Assembly: GCA_963713545.1 (NCBI GenBank)
Contig: CAVQME010000003.1
Location: forward strand, 1-64,000
Source of the DNA: CAVPLM01 sp963713545
Lineage (GTDB): Bacteria > Actinomycetota > Thermoleophilia > RBG-16-64-13
Reading direction: 5' to 3'
Length of the DNA stretch: 64,000 nucleotides
A program made the position numbers and the translations under genes. The notes beneath the pieces are model-generated. The model ran no database searches and had not been told where the DNA came from. It was given only the letters and a program-made list of their open reading frames with translations. Positions 17,994 through 26,491 of this stretch are shown here, piece by piece (the first letter of the stretch is position 1; each line of letters begins with the position of its first letter).

Positions 17994-19835
17994 ATGTCGC
18001 TTTCGGCTGCACACATACGGAACGTGGCGATCATCGCCCACATCGACCACGGCAAGACGACACTGATCGACTCGATCTTTCGGGCCGCGCACGTCTTTCG
18101 CGAGAACGCGCGCGTGGAGGAGCGGGTGATGGACTCTTACGATCTGGAGCGCGAGCGCGGTATCACGATCCGCTCAAAGCACTGCACGGTGGACTGGAAG
18201 GGGTACCGCATCAACCTGGTCGATACCCCGGGCCACGCCGATTTCTCGGGCGAGGTGGAGCGAGTGCTGTCGATGGTCGACTCGGTGCTCCTGCTGGTCG
18301 ACGCCAACGAAGGCCCGATGCCGCAGACCCGCTATGTGCTCAGCCGCTCGCTGCGCCTTGGTTACCGCCCCATCGTTATCGTGAACAAGGTAGACCGCCC
18401 TCATGCCGATCCCCAGCGCGCCCTCGAGGAGACGTTCGACCTCTTCCTCGAGCTCGGCGCCACCGACGAGCAGGCGGACTTCCCCGTGCTCTATGGCTCG
18501 GGGCTCGACGGTTGGTTGGTCAAGGATCTTGAAGGCGCCCGCAGGGAGGGCATGGACGACCTTTTCGAGGCCGTCATAGAGAGCGTCCCCGCGCCTCACG
18601 TCGACCGGAGCAAACCTTTTCGTATGCAGGTGTCGACGCTGGCTTGGAGCGACTACCTCGGGCGCATCGGCTGCGGTCGCGCTCTCTCGGGCACCCACCG
18701 GCTCGGAGAGGAGATCGTCGTGACGAGCCCGTCGTTGGACACCGTCGTGACTCGCAGTTCGCGTCTTTTCGCCACCCGTGGCTTGGAGCGCGCGGAGGTG
18801 GCGGAGATCGGCGCCGGCGACATCGTCTGGATCGTGGGGCCCGAAGAACTGCACATCGGCGACACCATCAGCTCTCCAGAATTCATCGATCCTGCCCTGC
18901 CGCCGCTCGAGATCGAGGAGCCGACGGTATCCATGTTCTTCCTGGTCAATACCGGTCCGTTCGCCGGCGAAGAAGGTAGGGCGGTGACACTCCGCCAGAT
19001 CAAGGACCGCCTGGAGCGCGAGGCCAGGGTGAATGTCGCGCTTCGTGTGGAGGACCTGGGCCGGTCCGACGGGGTGAAGGTGTCGGGACGGGGAGAGCTT
19101 CACCTGGCCATCCTCATCGAGGAGATGCGGCGGGAGGGGGTCGAGCTGTGCGTCTCGAAGCCCGAGGTCATCACGCGCCGGAACGCGGACGGCGACCTTC
19201 TCGAGCCCTACGAGGACCTCGTCGTCGAGGTGCCCGAGGAGTTCCAGGGTGTGGTCATTGAGACACTTGCCCGGCGCAAGGGTGAGCTTATAGGGATGCA
19301 CGCAGGAGGCACGGGCGTCGTTCGGCTCGACTTCGCCATCCCTACCCGCGGCCTGATCGGCTACCGCACGGAGTTCCTGACCGAAACGAGAGGCAACGGC
19401 GTGATGAGCTCGCAGGTCAGCGGCTATCGGCCGTGGGCCGGAGAGGTGGTGGCGCGCGACCGCGGCTCGCTCATCAGCATCGAGGCAGGCATCGCTACCG
19501 GCTACCAGCTGGAGAGCCTGCAGGCTCGCGGCACGCTCTTCATCTCGCCCGGCGATCGCGTTTACAAAGGCATGATCGTGGGCGAGCACTCCCGGCCGGA
19601 GGATCTGGTCTGCAACCCGACCAAGACCAAGAAGCTGGGCAACTACCGCTCCGAAACGAAGGACATCGACGTGGGCCTCAAGGTCCCGCGCAAGCCGAGC
19701 CTCGACCAGGCCTTGGAGTGGATAGCCGGGGACGAGCTGGTGGAGGCCACTCCCGGCTCGGTTCGTCTCCGCAAGGCCGTTCTGGACGCTGAACAGCGCA
19801 AGCGTGAGAATCGCCGGGCGGCAGATGACCGATGA
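17994..19835 (+). CDS. typA: ribosome-associated GTPase TypA/BipA
   Basis: A 613-residue translational GTPase of the TypA/BipA family, of normal length. G1 is AHIDHGKTT, G2 lies in the ERGITI segment, G3 is DTPGHADF, and G4 is NKVDRP. EF-Tu-like domain 2, EF-G-like domains (VSGRGELHLAILIEEMRREG) and the TypA-specific C-terminal domain (RGLIGYRTEFLTETRGNGVM, RPEDLVCNPTKTKKLGNYRS) follow. It binds the 70S ribosome at the factor site and matters under stress or low temperature. It is transcribed divergently from the DUF4129 operon. Confidence 0.97.
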   Translation: MSLSAAHIRNVAIIAHIDHGKTTLIDSIFRAAHVFRENARVEERVMDSYDLERERGITIRSKHCTVDWKGYRINLVDTPGHADFSGEVERVLSMVDSVLLLVDANEGPMPQTRYVLSRSLRLGYRPIVIVNKVDRPHADPQRALEETFDLFLELGATDEQADFPVLYGSGLDGWLVKDLEGARREGMDDLFEAVIESVPAPHVDRSKPFRMQVSTLAWSDYLGRIGCGRALSGTHRLGEEIVVTSPSLDTVVTRSSRLFATRGLERAEVAEIGAGDIVWIVGPEELHIGDTISSPEFIDPALPPLEIEEPTVSMFFLVNTGPFAGEEGRAVTLRQIKDRLEREARVNVALRVEDLGRSDGVKVSGRGELHLAILIEEMRREGVELCVSKPEVITRRNADGDLLEPYEDLVVEVPEEFQGVVIETLARRKGELIGMHAGGTGVVRLDFAIPTRGLIGYRTEFLTETRGNGVMSSQVSGYRPWAGEVVARDRGSLISIEAGIATGYQLESLQARGTLFISPGDRVYKGMIVGEHSRPEDLVCNPTKTKKLGNYRSETKDIDVGLKVPRKPSLDQALEWIAGDELVEATPGSVRLRKAVLDAEQRKRENRRAADDR

Positions 19836-20003
19836 GGAGAGGGAGGCACTGACCGCCTTGGCGACTTCTCGTGGGGCCGTTCTTTTGTACCCTGAAGTGC
19901 CCGCGTAAACAGCATGCTACGATTTCAGGTGTCGCGAGACAGTGCGGGCATCGCCTATTCTTGAACCAGGGCAGCGCGGTAGTCGTATGGGGGACAAAGG
20001 TCA

Positions 20004-20351
20004 ATGAGAGTGAAGCAATATCTGTTGTATTTGTTGCGCTGGCAGTGCTCTACTCCCATATTAGCCCTTGTGATATGGCTTCTGCCGTTTGGCTCCATCT
20101 CAGAAGCGATCATAGCTAATCTGATAGGTGGACTTATATTTTATTGGATAGATAGACGGATATTCGGACAAGTGAACTTGTATATTTGGTGGGAGAAGAA
20201 ATCGGGGACCTGTGTGGACTGTGGCAAAGAAGCCACTGTGATGCGAGTGATCAAGGCGGGAAAGTACAACAAGGAAGATGACCCTTCGCCGCAGTACAGG
20301 TGCAAGGAATGTGCCAACAAGAAGCTACAAGAGGTGCTAGAACGGGCCTAG
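20004..20351 (+). CDS. small membrane protein with zinc ribbon
   Basis: A 115-residue protein with an N-terminal hydrophobic region of two probable helices (PILALVIWLLPFGSI, ANLIGGLIFYWIDRRIF) and a C-terminal ribbon with CVDCGKEA and, about 30 residues on, CKECAN, a likely Cys4 zinc site. I know related proteins only as hypothetical. Base composition is visibly lower in GC than the neighbours (runs such as TATATTTGGTGG and TATATTTTATTGG) and codon use differs (ATA, TTG and TAT codons), suggesting recent acquisition. An AAAGG precedes the ATG. Confidence 0.7.
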   Translation: MRVKQYLLYLLRWQCSTPILALVIWLLPFGSISEAIIANLIGGLIFYWIDRRIFGQVNLYIWWEKKSGTCVDCGKEATVMRVIKAGKYNKEDDPSPQYRCKECANKKLQEVLERA

Positions 20352-20591
20352 AGTAGGCAGCCCCCTCACCTGGCGTCACGGCTGAAGACGGCTCTCTCGG
20401 ACGTCTGCTCCGGAGGCTGGCTGGTTCAAGTCCTGACCCAATAATCTTGGGCGCGGGGGCTGGAATGTGTCGAACTAAAAGAATGCTCGCGCGCTAAAGC
20501 CATCCTTGAGAACGCCGATACGTGAACCAACGGCCACAGAGGCCGACTAGCCGCGAAGGTTCGTGGGATCGATCGGCTAAACAAGGCGGAA

Positions 20592-21053
20592 ATGATGCTG
20601 GGTGTGGATCGCACGCGGATAAAGGGCAGAGAAGGCTTCAGTCTGATCGAGCTACTGGTGGTGATCGCGATCGTCGCCATCCTTGCAGCGATCTCGGTCC
20701 CGGTCTACCTCGGCCAGCGCGAGAAGGCTGAAGACTCGGCTGCCAAGTCCGCGGTCCGTCAGGCCATGATGGCCGTCGAATCGATGTATGCCGACACCCG
20801 CGACTTCACGGCGATCGGGGACGTGGATCTGATGGGCATCGAGCCGTCAATCGTCTTCATTGAAGCTGCGAATGCCGCGACGGCTCCGACGGCCGACTCG
20901 GGAGTGAACCAGGTGAACTGGCAGGGCACCGATGCAAGCACTTACGAGGTCGGAAGTGTTTCGCGATCCGGCAAGACGTTCGGCGTGGTGGTCGAGAAGG
21001 ATGCAGCCGGCGGCAACACCTTCTACGTCGACGGAGCGGTCAAAGGCTGGTAG
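20592..21053 (+). CDS. type IV prepilin-like protein
   Basis: A 153-residue protein with a short charged leader and a classic class III signal: GREGFSLIELLVVIAIVAILAAIS, in which cleavage is expected between G and F by PilD and Glu+5 is present. The hydrophobic helix is followed by a small globular domain ending in GGNTFYVDGAVKGW. It resembles actinobacterial PilA-type pilins. AAGGCGGA precedes two adjacent ATGs (20592 and 20595). No pilus assembly genes (pilB, pilC, pilD) are in the window, so it is an orphan pilin here. The 240-base gap upstream contains no gene I can support. Confidence 0.85.
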   Translation: MMLGVDRTRIKGREGFSLIELLVVIAIVAILAAISVPVYLGQREKAEDSAAKSAVRQAMMAVESMYADTRDFTAIGDVDLMGIEPSIVFIEAANAATAPTADSGVNQVNWQGTDASTYEVGSVSRSGKTFGVVVEKDAAGGNTFYVDGAVKGW

Positions 21054-21060
21054 ACACGGA

Positions 21061-21085
21061 GGGCCCCGGCCGTCGGCCGGGGCCC
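21061..21085 (+). terminator. hairpin after the prepilin gene
   Basis: An 11-base-pair GC stem (GGGCCCCGGCC at 21061-21071, GGCCGGGGCCC at 21075-21085, loop GTC) eight bases after the prepilin stop. No T tract follows; it could also stop transcription from the opposing nitroreductase gene. Confidence 0.55.
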
Positions 21086-21186
21086 CGACTTACAGCTTCG
21101 CTGGAGCATGTGATCTACCGATAGATCCTGTCCTCAGCCACGTACTTGGGCGGGCCCCACCGGTATGGATGACGTGGTTGCCTTTC

Positions 21187-21741
21187 TCAGTCGACGTAGT
21201 TGACGGCACCCTTCGGCTCGCGCTCGCTCGCTCGGAACTTGGTCTCATCGGCGATGTAGCCGAAGACGACCGCGCATTGGACTCTGTAATCATCAGGTAT
21301 GCCGACCTCTTGCGCCAGAGCCTTGTTCTGCTCCGCGTTCAGCGTGAAGGACGGCGTTAGAAGGAAGCACGATCCCAGTCCCAGTTCGGTTGCCTGGAGC
21401 AGCATGTTTTCGGCAGCCGTGGCCACGTTGAAGTGGTTGAGAGGGTAGTCGGCCGGCGCGGACAGAGCGATCAGCGCCGGGGCGCCGTAGAGCGGCCGGT
21501 ATCCGGGCAAAGACGCCCTGCTGATCAAGAAATCGTCGCCCGAGGCGAGCATGGCCTGATAGGTCGCCTCGTCCAGCCGCCCGAGCAGGTCCGCGTTGCG
21601 GATGACCGACATGTTGAAGTCTCCGTGGTTGGGAGCCCACCGGCCGGCCTCGACTATCTTAGCCACGTTCTCGGCCGGCACCTTCTTGTCCAGGTACGAC
21701 CGGATACTTTTCCTCTGCGCGATCACTTCCTCGACGGTCAT
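21187..21741 (-). CDS. nitroreductase family protein
   Basis: A 184-residue FMN-dependent nitroreductase-family protein. The N-terminal RKSIRSYLDKKVP is the FMN-phosphate binding signature, followed by EAGRWAPNHGDFNMSVI and later ATAAENMLLQATELGLGSCFL and a C-terminal FGYIADE. Such enzymes reduce nitro groups, quinones or other electrophiles with NAD(P)H, or act as dehydrogenases. GGGAG precedes the ATG at 21741; an upstream in-frame start adds 28 residues without family similarity. It is 97 bases downstream of the lipocalin gene in the same direction and may belong to the transhydroxylase operon. Confidence 0.85.
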   Translation of the reverse strand: MTVEEVIAQRKSIRSYLDKKVPAENVAKIVEAGRWAPNHGDFNMSVIRNADLLGRLDEATYQAMLASGDDFLISRASLPGYRPLYGAPALIALSAPADYPLNHFNVATAAENMLLQATELGLGSCFLLTPSFTLNAEQNKALAQEVGIPDDYRVQCAVVFGYIADETKFRASEREPKGAVNYVD

Positions 21742-21837
21742 GTTCGTCTCCCTGTTCGGCGGTTTGCCTGCTCTTGAACTCTCGAGACTATAGCGCGGAA
21801 GGGCGGCCGCGGAGTGGCGATGCACACGGCAGCTGCC

Positions 21838-22320
21838 TCACGCGGCCGGCTGGAGTGTCTTCACAATCCCGGCCAGGTCGTAGCCCACGTCGGCAACGGA
21901 TCCGAGCAGCCGGGTGTAAAGTGCCTCGTCCATCTGGGGAGTGCGGCTAAGGATCCACAGATACTTCCGGCTCGGATGGCCTACGACGGCCCACTGGTAT
22001 TCCTCGTCGAGCCCGATGATCCAATACGCGCCCCAGAACGGCCAGAAGAAGGTGACCTTGAGCTTGGAGTTGGTGGCCTTGTCGACGACCCGGGCCTTGC
22101 CACGCGCCTGGCGGAGCTTGCCGTCCAGTGTGCCCTCAAGGCAGGTGTTGACGACCTGGATGTCCCCCTTCTTGCGAAGCGTGTATTCTGCCGTCACCCC
22201 AACGCAGCCCTTCTGAAAACGCTGGGGGATGGTGGCGATCTCGTACCACTTCCCGAGGTACCTCTGTAGGTCGACGTAGGCTACGGCCTCGAGCGGCTTC
22301 TTCGCTGCGGTATCCTTCAT
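21838..22320 (-). CDS. lipocalin family protein (Blc-like)
   Basis: A 160-residue lipocalin: the first structurally conserved region is YLGKWYEIATIPQRFQKGC (G-x-W-Y), followed by YTLRKKGDIQVVN, the bacterial-type FWPFWGAYWIIGLDEEYQWAVVG and LWILSRTP. Unlike E. coli Blc it has no signal peptide or lipobox, so it is predicted cytoplasmic. Lipocalins bind small hydrophobic ligands in a beta-barrel. Its ATG is only four bases after the transhydroxylase small-subunit stop, so it is co-transcribed; I infer a possible role in binding or protecting the phenolic substrate or product. Confidence 0.85.
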   Translation of the reverse strand: MKDTAAKKPLEAVAYVDLQRYLGKWYEIATIPQRFQKGCVGVTAEYTLRKKGDIQVVNTCLEGTLDGKLRQARGKARVVDKATNSKLKVTFFWPFWGAYWIIGLDEEYQWAVVGHPSRKYLWILSRTPQMDEALYTRLLGSVADVGYDLAGIVKTLQPAA

Positions 22321-22324
22321 AGCC

Positions 22325-23155
22325 CTACGCTTTCCAGAGTACGATGTCGCCCAGGTTCTGGTCTTTCTGGGTGGCGTCGATGGGACCCAGCTTCTGGGTC
22401 AAGTAGCCCGCTTTCTCGATGGTCAGGGTGTAGGTGCCGTCCGCAAGGCCCTTCAGCCAGAAGTCGCCGTAGTTGTCGGTTACGGTAGAGACCGTCTCCC
22501 CCGTCTCCCGGTTCTTCGCGGTGACCGTGGCCCCTTCGGTGCACTCGTCGGCTTCGGAGTCGTAGACGGCGCCGGCTATCCACTTCTTAGGTAGGTTGAG
22601 GTAGTAGACCCGGGGACGGGTGGGGAGTTCGGGCTTTAAGAGCTCGGCTTTAGCGAGGAGGTCCTTTATCTTGGGATCGTCTTCCTCCCCGAAGGTGAAG
22701 GCCCCGGTGGGGCAGGCGTCCGAACAGCGGGTCTCGGTCCAGCCCTGGTCTAAGAGATGGGCGCAGAAGGTGCACTTCTGGGCGATGTTCAAGTCGTCGT
22801 TAAAGTAGATGACGTTCTCATAGGGGCAGGCTTCCAGACAGAGCTGGTTACCCCGGCACTCGTGCGGGTCGATGATGACGATGCCGTCGGGGCGGCGGTA
22901 GATGGCCCCGGCCGGGCAGGCTTCGATACAGGGGGCCTCCTCGCAGTGCTGGCAGATGGTGTGGTGGTAGGTCACCTGCACTTTGGGCACCGTGCCCCGT
23001 TCTAGGTTGATCACCTTGTTCCAGAACTGGCCGGTATCCGGTTGGGGTTTGGCGATGGGGGTCCAGTCGTTGGCCACGTGCTCGTCTTTACAGCTCACTT
23101 GGCAGTTGTGGCAGCCGTTACAGATGGCGAGATCGATGACGAGGACCTTGCCCAT
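22325..23155 (-). CDS. pyrogallol-phloroglucinol transhydroxylase small (iron-sulfur) subunit
   Basis: A 276-residue iron-sulfur subunit. Its clusters are carried by CNGCHNCQVSC, CQHCEEAPCIEAC, CRGNQLCLEAC and CTFCAHLL...CSDACP, the DMSO-reductase B-subunit pattern that in the Pelobacter enzyme holds three 4Fe-4S clusters. From about residue 195 a separate beta-sandwich domain follows (KWIAGAVYDSEADECTEGATV, VTDNYGDFWLKGLADGTYTLTI), like the carboxypeptidase-regulatory/prealbumin-type third domain that distinguishes transhydroxylase beta subunits from other members. The length agrees with the ~274-residue Pelobacter subunit. Its ATG shares one base with the large-subunit TGA (TGATG). Confidence 0.85.
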   Translation of the reverse strand: MGKVLVIDLAICNGCHNCQVSCKDEHVANDWTPIAKPQPDTGQFWNKVINLERGTVPKVQVTYHHTICQHCEEAPCIEACPAGAIYRRPDGIVIIDPHECRGNQLCLEACPYENVIYFNDDLNIAQKCTFCAHLLDQGWTETRCSDACPTGAFTFGEEDDPKIKDLLAKAELLKPELPTRPRVYYLNLPKKWIAGAVYDSEADECTEGATVTAKNRETGETVSTVTDNYGDFWLKGLADGTYTLTIEKAGYLTQKLGPIDATQKDQNLGDIVLWKA

Positions 23156-25737
23156 CACTCCACCCCCTCCATCATCACGCCCGCGAGACAGGGACCAGCA
23201 GTCGGGTGGCACTCACGCTCGAACGCTTCCGGGTATTTGCGTCTCATCTCTTCCAGGTCCGTCTTCTCCACTTCCACCAGGAAGCCGGAGACGGCCATCC
23301 CCACCGTGTTCTTGGAGGTCGTGTTGCGGGGCACGATGGTGTTGATCACCCCGCCCCGGTCGATCTCGCCCGGCACGATCGGGTCGTATTTGGCCCCGTG
23401 GTCGATCCCGACCGCGCCCGGAATGATCCGCTCGGTGACGTAGGCTCCCGCGAGGACCGTGCCCCGCTCGTTGAAGATGCTGACCACGTCTCCATGCTTT
23501 ATGCCCCGCGACTTGGCGTCCACCGGGCTCATCCACAGGGGATGGTACTGATACCCGTCCGGCCCCTTGACCTTGCACGTATCGATCTCCCGGAACCAGG
23601 TGATGTCGTCGTGCTGGGAGTGCACTCCCCAGCGGGGGTGGTTGCTCATCACGAGCAGCGGATACTTCTTGCTCCTCTCCGTCCCGATGGTCTCCTGGTG
23701 GGATTCACCCTCCGGGATCCACTTGGGCACCGGCGGCCGCTCCTCGTCATCGGGGAAGTGCTCGGCAAGACCGGTGGCGTAGAACTCCAGCTTGCCGGTC
23801 GGCGTCGAGAGCGGGTGCTTCTCCGGATCCTCGTAGAACTCGATGAGGCCGGCCGGGATCTTCTCCCAGTCCGGGTCGGTGGGGATCACGTAGTAGCCCT
23901 TCTCGTTCAGTTCCTCCCAGCTGATCTTGTCCGCGGACCCGGAGTGTTCCCAGCCCAGCTTGATGATCTCGGGGATGGTCAGTCCACCGGTGTACTCCTC
24001 CAGCATCCCCAGGCGTTCGGCGATCTTGCAGACGACCTCGTAGTCGCTGCACGACTCGCCCAACGACTCCATGCAGGGGGGCTCGGGGAAGAGCATGTCC
24101 ATCTGCCCGCTGAAGATGTCGCTGCCGATGTCGTCCTCTTCCAACTTGGTGTCGACCGGTAGTATGACGTCAGCGAACAGAGCGTCGTTCTCGATCCACG
24201 GGTGCTGGCAGAAGATGAACTCGATGTCGGGGTGACGCAGGGCCCGGATGAACATGTTTCCGTCGTTCCAGCAGGTGATCCAGGAGGGCGAGTCGGTCCA
24301 GATCATATGGATCTTGGAGGCGCCGTCGGCCGGGTACTTGTACTGGATGAACTGGTCCTCTCGGTCGCTGCGCATGCCGTATTTGTTGCCGTACCAGGTG
24401 CCCTGGCCGTCGAGGATCAGCTTGGGCACGAGCGTCTTGGGGATGAGGGAGTCGCGGCCGTACTCAGACGGCATGTCGCCCCGGTAGGCGGCATACAGGT
24501 CGGTGATCACCGTCGGCTTGGGTGCCGCCTGGTTCTCCGGGTCGGCAGCGAGGGCCCACTCGATCATCTTGGCCTGGTTGCAGCCGGGCTTGCCCAGCCC
24601 CTGCATGGCCAGACACAGCACCTGCAGCCGGGCTGGCTCCGTGGAATAGGGCCCGCGGATGCCGGGCCCCCCATTGCCGATGACGACGGTGGTGCGCTTG
24701 GATGCCCATTCGTCGGCCAGAGCCTTGATGATGCGGGTGGGCACCCCCGTGATAGGGGCCGCCCACTCGGGGCTCTTGGGCACGCCGTCTTCCTCGCCCA
24801 TCACGTAGACCTCGAACTGTTCCACGCCATACGCGTGGGTCGCCAGGTAGGCTTTGTCGTAGGTGCCCCGAGTGAACCAGCGGTGGGCGATGGCCAGATA
24901 GAGAGCAGCGTCGGTGTTGGGCCGGATAGGGATCCACTTGTCCGCATGCACTGCGCTCGCGTAGTTGCAGTCCGGCGCGATGTAGACCTGCTTGATGCCT
25001 AGCTCCGTCCACCAGTAACTCAGTCGGCTGGGAAGCTGTCCCCCCCAGCCCCAGGTGGTGGTTTCCTGGTCGCAGCCCCAGAAGAGCAGGAGTTCCGCGT
25101 TCTTAGAGATGTCATAGAGCAGGTTCTTCTGCGGCAGTTGCTGGCCGATCGGCTCGCAACCCCACACGTGCTTGGCCCCCCAGTACCAGCCCTCCCAGCT
25201 ATCGGCGTTGCGGACCTGGTGGGTGTAGCCGCCGAACAGGTCGAGCAGCTTGCGGCCGCAACCATGAGGTCCGTGCACGGTCTTGTTCTCGCCGTGTTGG
25301 TCGTTCTGGTAGAGGATGGCGGTGGGGCCGTAGGTCTCCTTGACGCGCAGCATCTCACCGGTGACTATGTCAAGCGCTTCGTTCCACGAGATCCTTTCGT
25401 ACTTGCTTACCCCCCGGTTCTGAATGTTGCGCCCGCCCGGGCCGACCGAGCCTGGGGCCCCGGCCGGATCGAAATCCACCCGCTTCATCGGGTAGCGGAT
25501 GCGGGCCGGGGAGAAGACCCGCTTCTTATAGGCGATGCTGTAGGGAGGGGGGAGCGTCTTGTCCCCCGGCTCGAAGGTCTTGCCCCGGGCGTGCATCACC
25601 CAGGGCTTGACCTCTTCCTTGGTGTACTTGTCGTAGAAGCGGGCGGGGCGGATGCGCAGGACCCTGCCGTCCTTGACGTCGATCATGCAGGCGTTGCCCC
25701 CCCAGGGGACCCCGATGAAACACATGTCACGGACCAT
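23155..25737 (-). CDS. pyrogallol-phloroglucinol transhydroxylase large (molybdopterin) subunit
   Basis: An 860-residue molybdopterin enzyme of the DMSO-reductase family. It has no Tat signal and no N-terminal Cys motif for an iron-sulfur cluster, both features of the cytoplasmic Pelobacter acidigallici transhydroxylase (about 875 residues). NADSWEGWYWG (Asp179-Ser180) fits the active-site Asp and the Ser molybdenum ligand described for that enzyme, and His148 in NDQHGE fits its catalytic His. MGD-binding segments include LLFWGCDQETTTWGWGG and MSNHPRWGVHSQHDD. The reaction isomerises pyrogallol to phloroglucinol using a tetrahydroxybenzene cosubstrate, the entry to the reductive phloroglucinol pathway. 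GGAGAGAGG precedes the ATG. Phloroglucinol reductase and later pathway genes are not in the window. A related Mo enzyme acting on another polyphenol remains possible. Confidence 0.82.
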   Translation of the reverse strand: MVRDMCFIGVPWGGNACMIDVKDGRVLRIRPARFYDKYTKEEVKPWVMHARGKTFEPGDKTLPPPYSIAYKKRVFSPARIRYPMKRVDFDPAGAPGSVGPGGRNIQNRGVSKYERISWNEALDIVTGEMLRVKETYGPTAILYQNDQHGENKTVHGPHGCGRKLLDLFGGYTHQVRNADSWEGWYWGAKHVWGCEPIGQQLPQKNLLYDISKNAELLLFWGCDQETTTWGWGGQLPSRLSYWWTELGIKQVYIAPDCNYASAVHADKWIPIRPNTDAALYLAIAHRWFTRGTYDKAYLATHAYGVEQFEVYVMGEEDGVPKSPEWAAPITGVPTRIIKALADEWASKRTTVVIGNGGPGIRGPYSTEPARLQVLCLAMQGLGKPGCNQAKMIEWALAADPENQAAPKPTVITDLYAAYRGDMPSEYGRDSLIPKTLVPKLILDGQGTWYGNKYGMRSDREDQFIQYKYPADGASKIHMIWTDSPSWITCWNDGNMFIRALRHPDIEFIFCQHPWIENDALFADVILPVDTKLEEDDIGSDIFSGQMDMLFPEPPCMESLGESCSDYEVVCKIAERLGMLEEYTGGLTIPEIIKLGWEHSGSADKISWEELNEKGYYVIPTDPDWEKIPAGLIEFYEDPEKHPLSTPTGKLEFYATGLAEHFPDDEERPPVPKWIPEGESHQETIGTERSKKYPLLVMSNHPRWGVHSQHDDITWFREIDTCKVKGPDGYQYHPLWMSPVDAKSRGIKHGDVVSIFNERGTVLAGAYVTERIIPGAVGIDHGAKYDPIVPGEIDRGGVINTIVPRNTTSKNTVGMAVSGFLVEVEKTDLEEMRRKYPEAFERECHPTAGPCLAGVMMEGVE

Positions 25738-26051
25738 GGTCCTCTCTCCGGATTCCCCCACTGGACTGTTCGTCGATTCCTGCACGAGTCTCTCCTTTGG
25801 ATGATGGTGCCCGTGGGCGTTCCCCAATCGGCTTCGAACTTGTCCCACCATATTACAGGGCTATCCGGCCGCGCCGAAGGCCTGGGGAGCCCACGGTGGA
25901 CTTCCGGCGGTGTGCTTGCGGCTGCCACCGTCACTTTCGAGTCAAAGGCTCCCCTTCTGAGGGTTGGGTCGGGCTGCTGATGGGAATAGACCTGTGTTGC
26001 GGGGCCAGCGGCCGAAGCCTCCGCTGGCCCGAAACGACAAGGAGGTCAAGG
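25738..26051. promoter_or_regulatory. divergent intergenic region
   Basis: About 314 bases between the transhydroxylase operon (minus) and the carboxymuconolactone-decarboxylase-like gene (plus). A TAATAT read on the minus strand (25850-25855) is a possible -10 for the transhydroxylase, with only a weak -35. An inverted repeat CGGCCGCGCCG overlaps this area (about 25866-25876). GGAGGTC at 26041-26047 is the ribosome binding site of the plus-strand gene. No gene is supported. Confidence 0.35.
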
Positions 26052-26387
26052 ATGAGCGAAGACACACCGGTTCTCGACACTATCGCCGCAATGACCGCGG
26101 CGTCGATCGAGAACACCAGCCTCGGCGATCGCGACGTGATGCTCTGCCGCATCGCGGCTCTAGCGGCAGTGGGCGCACCTGCTGTGTCATATTTGGCCAA
26201 CATCGGTGCTGCCGCCGAGTCGGGGGTCACACTGGAGGACGCACGAGGCGTGCTTACGGCTGTGGCGCCGATCATCGGCGCTCCTCGGACCGTCGTTGCG
26301 GCGACCAATATCTCCAGAGCGCTGGGGTTCGTCATCCTGGCGATCGAAGAAGAGATCCTCGCGGAGCTCGAAGCAGAATCGGAGTAA
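26052..26387 (+). CDS. carboxymuconolactone decarboxylase-like protein
   Basis: A 111-residue, all-helical protein similar to the CMD/AhpD-like family: DRDVMLCRIAALAAVGAPAVSYLANIG, then EDARGVLTAVAPIIGAPRTVVAATNI. It lacks the CxxC redox pair of AhpD-type members, so a peroxidase-like role is not indicated. The ATG at 26052 follows GGAGGTCAAGG; an upstream in-frame start would add 85 unrelated residues. It is divergent from the transhydroxylase operon and is followed by a strong hairpin, so it is probably a single-gene transcript. Confidence 0.75.
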   Translation: MSEDTPVLDTIAAMTAASIENTSLGDRDVMLCRIAALAAVGAPAVSYLANIGAAAESGVTLEDARGVLTAVAPIIGAPRTVVAATNISRALGFVILAIEEEILAELEAESE

Positions 26388-26394
26388 GCCGCGC

Positions 26395-26435
26395 GGCCGG
26401 TTCGGTCGTCCGCCGCGGCGACGACCGAACCGGCC
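26395..26435 (+). terminator. hairpin after the CMD-like gene
   Basis: A 16-base-pair inverted repeat (left arm 26395-26410, right arm 26420-26435, nine-base loop) starting eight bases after the stop. No T tract follows. It lies between convergent genes and may act on both strands. Confidence 0.6.
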
Positions 26436-26491
26436 TGCTGGTTGCCGGATCAGTCTCTGAGACGATCCGCGCGTTGGGCGCGAAGGGCAGC

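Noticed and set aside
18174..19589. A 471-codon minus-strand frame inside typA
   Set aside because: Antisense shadow of a well conserved gene; no motif of its own.
20415..20440. A tRNA-like T-loop (GGTTCAAGTCC at 20423-20433)
   Set aside because: The flanking bases do not form the T-stem and no acceptor or anticodon arm could be found upstream.
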